From contig JASCIV010000125.1 in NCBI GenBank assembly GCA_030374735.1, forward strand, positions 1-42,800: 42,800 nucleotides of DNA. Reading direction: 5' to 3'. Made by a program: the position numbers and the translations under genes. How positions within the stretch are numbered: position 1 is the first letter of the stretch; the number at the start of each line of letters is the position of its first letter. The DNA comes from Gracilaria caudata (Eukaryota > Rhodophyta > Florideophyceae > Gracilariales > Gracilariaceae). Of this stretch, positions 35,631 to 42,800 are shown piece after piece. The notes below the pieces were generated by a model. It searched no databases. It saw only the letters and a program-made list of their open reading frames with translations, and was not told where the DNA came from.

Positions 35631-36389
35631 AATTCAAGAGATATAGAGAACCCAAGTCTCCTCTCCCATGAGAGTACTGCCACCCCATCAAGTACAGACG
35701 ACAAGGGCATAAGACGCAAGAAGAAAACACATATTCTATCAAAGGTGCGTTTCCGTGAGCTCGAAATTTGCAGCGACGATGAAAACGAAGTTCAACATAC
35801 CCGGAATGGAACTGGTGGTTCAAGTTCGAGTTTCAGGGGGGGAATTGTTCGGTCTCCGCGAGGTACGCATACCGGAAATTCCCTCGGAAGCCAACATGCA
35901 ACTAGTCCTTCTAAACTACGAGAATCCAGAAAGAAGCATCTTGGACCAGAAGATCGCGTTCGCTCGGAAGTTCTACCAAAGCGACACAGCAAATATTCCC
36001 CGGGGAGAAGATGTTCCCGCCGACTATCTCTCGGACTCCTTCCGCCTACTCTTCAATCGGCACGAAATATGAGCTCCTCGACTAGAAACAATCGAGAAAC
36101 TGAGCCTCCCCATGATCGCAGAAAGTCACTAGATGTTATGCGTTCCCACTCAGAATGGCATGCAAAAGAATCGAACAGGCAGTCGATTCGGGAAGAAGCA
36201 AGTATTCGATCAGGGGGTAACCGAAAGAATGGAAGAACCTCCAATGGGGACGATTCACCGACGTGCGAGCGTGGGTCGATTGAGGCAATCTTCAGAACTA
36301 CTTCCACGTTTTCTAATTCCGAAGGTGATTCGATTTCCTTAAAGGGCTTCTTCCAAAATCTGATCGCCTTGGAAAACGAGACTTTGTGA
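35625..36389 (+). CDS. Disordered Ser/Arg-rich protein, possibly frameshifted
   Basis: The ATG at 35625 gives 254 residues dominated by Ser, Arg, Asn and Glu (RRKKKTHILSKVRFRELEIC, TGGSSSSFRGG, SPGRRCSRRLSLGLLPPT), ending GDSISLKGFFQNLIALENETL then TGA. Directly overlapping, in the -1 frame, 36386-36619 reads SLEEILRNDAHSFVLGVV and then a hydrophobic helix GWFFFLGIVIPIFTSLLCLVGIF. A single-base slip at TTTGTGAGC would fuse the two into a protein with a C-terminal membrane anchor. GTGAGC could also be a 5' splice site. The neighbouring upstream region is itself broken, so the whole may be relic sequence. Confidence 0.4.
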   Translation: MPNSRDIENPSLLSHESTATPSSTDDKGIRRKKKTHILSKVRFRELEICSDDENEVQHTRNGTGGSSSSFRGGIVRSPRGTHTGNSLGSQHATSPSKLRESRKKHLGPEDRVRSEVLPKRHSKYSPGRRCSRRLSLGLLPPTLQSARNMSSSTRNNRETEPPHDRRKSLDVMRSHSEWHAKESNRQSIREEASIRSGGNRKNGRTSNGDDSPTCERGSIEAIFRTTSTFSNSEGDSISLKGFFQNLIALENETL

Positions 36390-36619
36390 GCCTGGAAGAG
36401 ATTCTGCGGAACGACGCGCACTCCTTCGTATTGGGTGTTGTCGACTCTGTCCTACTGGTCGAAGGCAGTTTTGTTTCATGGGACGACAGTGGAGACCAGG
36501 AGCTACGTTGGCTTTCTTCTGTTCTCGAAGGGTGGTTTTTTTTTCTTGGTATTGTAATACCCATCTTCACGTCGCTACTGTGTTTGGTTGGTATCTTCTC
36601 GGAGCGAAGGCCAGTTTGA
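36386..36619 (+). CDS. Possible membrane-anchored C-terminal part of the preceding gene
   Basis: This frame has no ATG and begins exactly where the disordered frame stops. It encodes about 77 residues with an acidic segment (WDDSGDQELRWLSSVLE) and one strong transmembrane helix. It is best read as the frameshifted or alternatively spliced continuation of 35625-36389. Confidence 0.35.
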   Translation: MSLEEILRNDAHSFVLGVVDSVLLVEGSFVSWDDSGDQELRWLSSVLEGWFFFLGIVIPIFTSLLCLVGIFSERRPV

Positions 36620-37682
36620 AACCATAATATTTTGTCTCGTGCTATGTGAGAGTTCCTGTTAGCAAATTCTCTGGCATCTTGCACTACCTTGATCGTTTGC
36701 GAAACTTCAAAAATAATGCGTCATGTTGCAGATAAGGTATGAACTTGGATATTGAGACACAATATAGTGGAATGCGGTGAGATATTCTCTGTGGAATTAG
36801 GACCAGTTTCCCAACAGAAACAATACTCTAGCTAGATTCGGGACGCCATGGGGAAACAATAGTTCCTAAACACAGCCGTGCGTGCTCTTCAGAATTCTCG
36901 AGCTTCTCTGCCTGCTACACTTCGACGCAAATGCCAAAATCTTCTCAGCGCAAAGGCTTTCGAGCATTCCGTAGCTGTCAGATTTTGGGGAATTGTGCTC
37001 TTCCTCAACCATTAATGGATCCAATTTAAGACATCTACCTTCGTATCTCCCTCGCGAAGACAAAGGGCTAAGTTCCAACCTCTTAACCCGCCTACCCGTA
37101 CCTTTGCACACAGGGAGGTATAGGTTTTGTTACAACATTACATTACCAACTCTGACATCATCATACTCATACAGAGTGTGCTGATGTACCGTCGTAGCGT
37201 GGGTAGAGGAGAATCTACACACAGTGACAGAAGGGCCCAAACGCCCGCAAATCCTCAGAAAACAAAGTGGTGATCCTCGCCAACACGTCGTAGCGTTTAC
37301 CCCGGGTTACAGAGTCAGATCAATAATCACGGATCCCTCACTTTGCTCTGTAAATGTTACCGCAGCATTCGAATAATAAAAAAAAACAAACTTGTGGTCA
37401 TCGAGCGATGATCTCCTCTTTGAATCTCATCGCCAAGCTGGACGGAATCAAACCATTGGCGAGCTGCACTTGGACACATGCATGCCATCTCGAAGCCTCG
37501 CAGCTTTCTCGCTGTTCGCGACTTCTCCAGCATCTACCTTCGTGTAGCTGTTCGGCAACTCGGTCTTTTCGCCGTCTACATTCATTTGCACCTTCGTTGA
37601 CCGCACCTCTTTTCAAAGACCAGCCCTGTTCCTTTGTCACCTAAGTACGCACCAGTCTGAACAGTTTGTTACACAGTTAGAA
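36620..37682. other. Intergenic region with scattered coding-like patches
   Basis: About 1.06 kb. A patch at about 36848-37010 (NTAVRALQNSRASLPATLRR, FEHSVAVRFWGIVLFLNH) is protein-like but crosses a TAG. Another near 36650-36740 (LASCTTLIVCETSKIMRHVA) ends at a possible GTATGA donor. The last 300 bp are probably promoter and leader of the plastid protein gene. No repeats or RNA genes were recognised. Confidence 0.35.
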
Positions 37683-38219
37683 ATGGCAGCTTTCCTCAGC
37701 TCGACAAGTTGTATTGGACGGCAGTCCCAGAAGTCCCTTGATAGTGCCAGAACCTCAAGGGCTTCAAGGTCATATCAAGTGAGCAGGAAAACGCCACGAT
37801 GCATGTTAACGGTGGATAGGATTGCGGGAAAGTCATATCAACTAGAGGAGGATGAAGACGCAGTGTCTACAACATCTGCGGTTTACTTATCGTCGGACGG
37901 TACCTTGTCAATTGGAAAGACGGATGGGCCGGCACCTGAGAAAGTCAGCGCAACATGGAAATACTCAGCTTCTGACGGCGAGCTTCTGGTAGAGATTGAG
38001 AGATTTTACGAGGAGGGCAACGTTAAGTTCTCTGTGAAACGAGTTCTGCGCGGTCACCTTGATGACAGCAGGAAGAATCTTGTAGACCTACCAGTTTTCT
38101 CGGGTGGGATGTATCAATACCCCGCCGATTTTAGTCAGAATTCTGAGGTAGGATGGTTTAACATGATATTGGCTACTGACGATCTTCCCTCTGACGACTT
38201 TAATATCTCTGTTCAGTGA
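37683..38219 (+). CDS. Predicted plastid protein, 178 aa, unknown
   Basis: The ATG at 37683 opens a plastid-type transit peptide (MAAFLSSTSCIGRQSQKSLD) rich in Ser and Arg up to about residue 40. The mature part is acidic with many beta-strand-like stretches: SAVYLSSDGTLSIGK, SATWKYSASDGELLVEIERF, FSVKRVLRGHLDDSRKN, LPVFSGGMYQYPADFSQNSE, VGWFNMILATDDLP. This resembles a small soluble beta-barrel. I do not recognise a named family; it may be an algal plastid protein of unknown role. Single exon, no membrane segment. Confidence 0.7.
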   Translation: MAAFLSSTSCIGRQSQKSLDSARTSRASRSYQVSRKTPRCMLTVDRIAGKSYQLEEDEDAVSTTSAVYLSSDGTLSIGKTDGPAPEKVSATWKYSASDGELLVEIERFYEEGNVKFSVKRVLRGHLDDSRKNLVDLPVFSGGMYQYPADFSQNSEVGWFNMILATDDLPSDDFNISVQ

Positions 38220-38420
38220 TTCCAAGCATAGCACGGAGAGGAACGAGCGGTTCTCCATGTTCTACGATAAATGTAGCTATCGTAATGCGGAAGACCCATA
38301 TCTGTCGCAGTTAACAGTCAGATTGCCAGTTTAAGTTGATACTAAGCTAAATAACGGGAGGTGCGATACCTTAAACTCTTCTAAGTCTATTCCCCTGAAG
38401 TTGAGCGGCTAAGCGTTTAG

Positions 38421-41400
38421 CTAAGCGTTATATGTGTATTGCTTTGAATCGTTCTCATCCCTAGCGATGTATTCTTGGTCAATCAAGCGTTCTAATCTTT
38501 TCTTAATTAGCTTCGGATCCGGCATAAAATGCTGCTTTGAAAGCGCGGATATGACCTCTGCACAGAGCTCCCCATAGGTTGCTTGTTTTCGGGATTTCAT
38601 AACTCGAACTAGGACGGCATCTATTTGCGTGTTTCTATCCATCACCACATTACTTCTTGTTACTTTTGCTTTTGTTCCATTGATTCTGGACATTCCAGAC
38701 GGGAAGATTATCTTTCGAAACCGCGATTTGAAATCCTTGTTCAAATGTATGTACGAATTCCCTTTCGTGCCATTAGCTTGTTTAATACAATTTGGCTCTG
38801 CAGATGGGGTAGGACGATGTGGTCGGTGAAGGGGGTGTACAGCAGGCAGAGGACATGGGATAGGAGCAGCAGCAAGTATTTGGCGAACAGAAGGCAGCTG
38901 GATTCTGACATTTCCATTTCGATCTGTTGAAGTGCTAGGGATTTCAAAGTTAGAGCTTGAACCAGATGAATTCAGAGAGAATCTTTGTCTCTTAAGTGGG
39001 GGCGGCTGTGTCAGACAAATGCTTGGCACTTTTCTCTTTTTCACACTCCCTAAAACAATAGAACTTGAGATACCTTCGTTTGTAGGTTTTTTCCCCAGTT
39101 CCTTCGCATGATTCATATCGAACGGGAGTGTGATCGATCCTACCGCCAGCTCCGGCTCTAAGGCACAAGGAACCGCGAAGCGATGTGGAAAGACATTGTC
39201 GTTAATCGTCAATAGCCTGTGAGTCCTGGATGAAGTCATTGGTTCAAGATGCTCAAGTAAGTCCTGAGAGCTTACATTCAAGTTTCGCGCCGCATCCTTA
39301 ACCGATATACAATCCCTGTTATTTAAGAGCAAGAGGAAGCAAGCCTGAAGTGCAGACACCACGAAAGTATATTCCGATCGTCCGATCCTTGCGGTAAGAT
39401 GAATCGAGGAGGACGAGTGTACCCACGTCAGCTTCCTTGGCTTTTTGTTCCGCAAGTAAAATTGAGAAAACAATTGCTGGCACTTCGTCAGGACTGGAGG
39501 CATCTTAAGGTCAAGCTTCTTTTCTGCGGGCCAGTGCAAAGCGTTGAAGACATATCCGTTGAAATCGATTTGCAATGCTTGAGCAATGCTCTCGTCTTCG
39601 TCAGGAAACCCATGTAAGCTTTTTCTCGACAATTTAGATATCCACGTTCCATTTCCGCTTGGAGAATTTGGGAGATCAATTAAGCTCCTATCTAGTCTTG
39701 GTATACATTGCCTTAGCCTTCGAAGAATGAAAATACCTTGTCTATCCCACGTGACAATACCCTTAGAAGCACTTTCTTTAAACCAATCATGTATATACGA
39801 TGGTATACCACCAAATTTCTCCGACTCTTGCAGAAGAATCTCCTGTATCTCTGTGAGACTTGAAGTATTTCCACTTCCCACTGTGGCCGAATTTATCTGC
39901 TGCTCTCTTTGTCTTTCCCAGTAATGAACTCGTAGAGCACCGATATAGCTGGTAAATCGCCCTCTCAATGCCTTGCCCGATATGACATCCTGCAGCATAC
40001 CAGTTAAGCGCTGGGTATATGTGTTTCCGGCTTTCTGTCTTAGCTTTCCAATGAAGACATTCTCTGCCTCTCCTTTCGATCCATATAATAGTCGCTTTGC
40101 AAAAAGTCTTCGATGAGTTTCAAAGAATATGTCTTTGTCATCAAGATATCCAAAAAGTCGAACAAGTTCGTTCATCAGCCGTTCTCGCTGAAGATCATCT
40201 CGAACAGACGGAAGTCCTTGGGTGTTATCAGAAATCTCCGGCGTTAAGCACTTGAGTCTGTGCAAATGAAGCACAGTGTCAGTTTGCCCATCTGCATTAT
40301 GCGATCCGTGTTCGCTGCATTCATCATATTCGTCTGCTAAGTAGACTCCATCAGTAGCCTTTGGTCTCAACAATAGATCAATGTAATGAGCAAGCAAATT
40401 GGCAAGACATATGGGACCTAAAGAGCGATTCACAAACCCACGAAAAGCATTGTCGATGGCTATCATTATCATATTAGACCCTTCGAAACATCGCTCCGCC
40501 ATCTTCGCGTGCTTCCAGTAGAGACTTATGAGACGCTCCACAAGCGCTAAATTTTGCAAGATGCTTCCTTTTCCATGTAGGCTGTCGATATGCTTCACGA
40601 CTAAAGAGTTCCCCTCATCTCGAACGAAACTCACGAAAAAGTTGCCAATCGGTGTTAGGCCGTCTTCGACGCGTTCTAGTAGCTTGAAAACCACTTTTAG
40701 TTCATTTGTACGACCCGCTCGAATCATGGTAGTCGCCTCCTTTTGCAGGTATTCTTTGTGGTTTCCTATTAGTTCGGCCTCAGCAGCTTGACGAACACGC
40801 ACTGTAGAGTCTTCGTGCAAAAGACTACGTACCCGCGTCTCTTCTGCGTCCAGGTGACTCTGTATTTGCTTCACAAAAGTTGTTATGTTTCCGTCTCGGG
40901 CTATGCGAGCGCCTTCTTCCCTATAAAAACCCCGCGTACGAGAAAGAAATCTTTCTTCAAAAACATGTATATATAAATGAAGTGTGGATATTTGGTCGGG
41001 GGAATGCTTATCAATACATCCAATGGAATCATATATATCGTGCTCGCAAACATCTGCAGCGCCAATCTCTACAAAATTCTCAACAACTCCACGCACAGCT
41101 TCGCGATCTATCGAAATGCCTCGACGATCGTCATCCACGAGATCTAGTGCAATGTCAACAATAGACGGAAGATTGCTCAGCAGATCTTCCCTCCAGTAGA
41201 ACATCAAAAGCTTGTCTAGGGGTCGCACAGGGTCATGCTTCAGAGTGTTCATGTGTTCCTTTATCCAATATCGTTGAAGATGATGCAAAACACGCTTCAT
41301 GAACATGGTGTACTTCATAGCAACTTTCCATCGCCGAACATACTCAGAAAGAAGAACTGTGCCGTCCAAAAGTCGCAGATGGTGCAACTGTACTTCAACA

Positions 41401-41627
41401 AAGTCACGTACAAATTGTCGAACATGGACATACATTCTTCGCATTCGCATTGCGTCGTTTTGATCGTACAGGTTCGCAACGTCAGTGAATATGTTACTCC
41501 ACTCTTCCGGAGAAGTTTTGACTGGAGTGTCTTGCATATTTCGGAGAACCACAGAGAGTCGAGCTTTCACATTTCGCCAGCGAGAGTCCAGGTCATGGTC
41601 AAAAGAACTTTCATGTATTGTCATCAT
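38421..41627 (-). CDS. Cullin, ubiquitin-ligase scaffold, with a long insertion before the neddylation domain
   Basis: The start is the ATG at 41627 (MMTIHESSFDHDLDSRWRNV); an upstream extension lacks cullin character. The 1068-residue protein has N-terminal cullin repeats (ANLYDQNDAMRMRRMYVHVR, LLMFYWREDLLSNLPSIVDI) and a cullin-homology core (ETHRRLFAKRLLYGS, KLRQKAGNTYTQRLTGMLQD, WHWPAEKKLD-like LHWPAEKKLDLKMP). The end is a winged-helix neddylation domain: VRVMKSRKQATYGELCAEV, with the acceptor Lys at about 1011, then IKKRLERLIDQEYIARDEND and QYTYNA. Between core and neddylation domain lie about 150 disordered residues (KKRKVPSICLTQPPPLKRQR), so the protein is 250-300 residues longer than usual. 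Likely CUL1- or CUL3-like; not resolved. Confidence 0.94.
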   Translation of the reverse strand: MMTIHESSFDHDLDSRWRNVKARLSVVLRNMQDTPVKTSPEEWSNIFTDVANLYDQNDAMRMRRMYVHVRQFVRDFVEVQLHHLRLLDGTVLLSEYVRRWKVAMKYTMFMKRVLHHLQRYWIKEHMNTLKHDPVRPLDKLLMFYWREDLLSNLPSIVDIALDLVDDDRRGISIDREAVRGVVENFVEIGAADVCEHDIYDSIGCIDKHSPDQISTLHLYIHVFEERFLSRTRGFYREEGARIARDGNITTFVKQIQSHLDAEETRVRSLLHEDSTVRVRQAAEAELIGNHKEYLQKEATTMIRAGRTNELKVVFKLLERVEDGLTPIGNFFVSFVRDEGNSLVVKHIDSLHGKGSILQNLALVERLISLYWKHAKMAERCFEGSNMIMIAIDNAFRGFVNRSLGPICLANLLAHYIDLLLRPKATDGVYLADEYDECSEHGSHNADGQTDTVLHLHRLKCLTPEISDNTQGLPSVRDDLQRERLMNELVRLFGYLDDKDIFFETHRRLFAKRLLYGSKGEAENVFIGKLRQKAGNTYTQRLTGMLQDVISGKALRGRFTSYIGALRVHYWERQREQQINSATVGSGNTSSLTEIQEILLQESEKFGGIPSYIHDWFKESASKGIVTWDRQGIFILRRLRQCIPRLDRSLIDLPNSPSGNGTWISKLSRKSLHGFPDEDESIAQALQIDFNGYVFNALHWPAEKKLDLKMPPVLTKCQQLFSQFYLRNKKPRKLTWVHSSSSIHLTARIGRSEYTFVVSALQACFLLLLNNRDCISVKDAARNLNVSSQDLLEHLEPMTSSRTHRLLTINDNVFPHRFAVPCALEPELAVGSITLPFDMNHAKELGKKPTNEGISSSIVLGSVKKRKVPSICLTQPPPLKRQRFSLNSSGSSSNFEIPSTSTDRNGNVRIQLPSVRQILAAAPIPCPLPAVHPLHRPHRPTPSAEPNCIKQANGTKGNSYIHLNKDFKSRFRKIIFPSGMSRINGTKAKVTRSNVVMDRNTQIDAVLVRVMKSRKQATYGELCAEVISALSKQHFMPDPKLIKKRLERLIDQEYIARDENDSKQYTYNA

Positions 41628-42171
41628 GTGGTCAGCTGACAGCGCTAAGTACTTCCGGAAATAACAGGCGCAAGCGCGGGCAAGAACGCCCGAAGAACAA
41701 AGCAATGATATCCAGATAGCCAAAGATACAAGAGTGACGCAGGAGCCCGTTCCTTGTTCTGTGCCAGATATGCTTGGGGCAGTGTAGCAAACGGACTTTT
41801 GCTGAAACCTGCAGTGCTAAGGGTAGTGTGACAAGGGCTCTAGACAAAGGGCGCCGTACCCTCCACGAAATTGTGCTGCCCCTTAGAAGCTTCGGAAGCA
41901 AAGATTTGTGCGATGCAAGACGGCACCGCTGGGGTGAGGCGAAGTCAGAAGCGTAGGGCTGTCGTCATTGAACAGCAGTGGACAGCATCAGCGAAAAAGT
42001 CGTAATTTCACCCTCGGTTTATTTGGCTTGCGCTTTGACAGTGTGCTCAGTCTGGTTCATCGTTGTGCTCCTTTGCAAATTTTTCGTATCGCCCGATGCA
42101 CATGAAAATCAAATGCAGAGCTGTTGCCAACCCTTCGTTTTATTAACGCACCTCTGTTCCAAAGGTACGAA
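41628..42171. other. Intergenic region between cullin and LINE fragment D
   Basis: About 540 bp. A plus-strand stretch at 41981-42090 encodes a strong membrane helix (VYLACALTVCSVWFIVVLLC) but has no in-frame ATG. A short ATG frame lies just upstream (41910) in a different phase. They could be exons of one small gene, but no splice join fits by eye. Confidence 0.35.
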
Positions 42172-42800
42172 GTTTCTTCTTTTTATGAGCACACAAGCCT
42201 AATTACGACTTATGCGGAGCGTCTTTGTTGAAAAAACGCTCTCTCACTAGAAAGGCCAACACGTTTTCTGGCCACTTCCTAATCAGATCGGCAACAACCC
42301 AACTCCTACGTTTGCAAAGGAGAGGCAAGCACAAGCGCCTTGAAAAGGTCCGTTTTGGGCATATCAGAACGTAGTGCTCTACGTTGTTGAGAATGCCAGG
42401 TCTGCAAGAACATGTCACTCGCTTCCCTTGCAAATAAGATCCAAGAGGATACAAAGTCGGAGTGTGTCCAACATAAAGCTGAGCCAAAGCAACTTCTGCT
42501 TCCGCGAAGTTTAAATCGTGTTGTCGATTCGAGTTTCTCTGTAGCGGTAAAGAGGGTTACGAACCAGCCTGGCATTAAGAGGGTTACCAGCACAGCTGAA
42601 CTTCTCTCTCAAAGAAGTTCTCTGGTGGAGTCGCACAGCAAAGTACAGCACTGGACCCGAGACAACACTCAAAGACAACTGGGGTAAGAAGGCTAAAGGA
42701 TAACCTTCTTAAGGGCTACCCTGGTATCCCTCATACATATTATCCCAGTCGCAGTGAACAGGAGACGTCTCACTGGCGTTCCAAACAGTCTGGCGTAGCC
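42172..42800 (-). mobile_element. LINE-type retrotransposon 3' fragment D, open to the window edge
   Basis: On the minus strand, 42520-42203 reads NFAEAEVALAQLYVGHTPTL, GSYLQGKRVTCSCRPGILNN, VEHYVLICPKRTFSRRL and WPENVLAFLVRERFF, then stop. The pattern QLxxGHT...C.C...EHxxLxCP is that of a non-LTR retrotransposon reverse transcriptase C-terminus. Upstream (higher coordinates) coding continues in a shifted frame (AGNPLNARLVRNPLYRYRET), so it is decayed. The 3' end (GCTCCGCATAAGTC...GTGTGCTCATAAAAAG) matches the tails at 9.5 and 10.2 kb but ends in A/G-rich sequence rather than a clean GA repeat. Confidence 0.75.

Noticed and set aside
35755..36072. 105-codon frame overlapping the disordered protein
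   Set aside because: It reads reasonably, but it overlaps a longer ATG-started frame in another phase and has no independent support.
41910..42090. Sec61-beta-like small gene
   Set aside because: The membrane helix is suggestive, but no splice join brings an ATG into frame and the flanks do not match the family.

Overview
The window looks like nuclear DNA of a photosynthetic eukaryote with a compact, intron-poor genome. A unicellular red alga is the best guess, but this is inference. The support is eukaryote-only genes (importin, cullin, SNF2 remodeller, SPT4, AMMECR1), several predicted plastid proteins with a simple one-step transit peptide (short, basic, Ser/Thr-rich, with Phe near the N-terminus), very long intronless genes, and a few short GT-AG introns of 63-110 nt. 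No tRNA, rRNA, CRISPR array or bacterial operon was seen.

Layout. 1-3.2 kb: 3' part of an importin-7/8-type receptor. 3.6-6.1 kb: a plastid thioredoxin-like gene (CRSC), a hidden 45-aa membrane protein and a membrane-anchored zinc metalloprotease. 7.6-8.9 kb: a two-exon metallothionein and a small two-exon unknown gene. 9.2-10.3 kb: an island of 5'-truncated LINE ends, including one copy nested in another with a clear target-site duplication. 10.9-13.5 kb: three-exon SPT4, a second thioredoxin-like gene (CRVC) and a two-TM protein. 14.1-19.6 kb: an 1812-aa SNF2 ATPase. 21.0-21.5 kb: a third thioredoxin-like gene (CRAC). 23.8-28.5 kb: a 1555-aa secreted or surface REJ-like protein. 29.3-34 kb: ARM-repeat, S1-domain, cupin-like and AMMECR1 genes. 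34-37 kb: reading-frame patches broken by stops and frameshifts, a disordered protein and a possible frameshifted membrane tail. 37.7-41.6 kb: a plastid protein and a cullin with a long insertion. 42.2 kb to the end: another LINE 3' end on the minus strand.

The most interesting pattern is three diverged CRxC thioredoxin-like genes within 18 kb. Two of their promoter regions, the metallothionein upstream region and a small unknown gene share a TACAAGGG element, often as an inverted pair. In two genes that are easy to miss (the 45-aa protein and the 83-aa two-exon gene) the element is on the coding strand about 48 bp before the ATG. This suggests either a core-promoter element or a redox/metal-linked regulatory site. 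The assignment to a regulon is inference.
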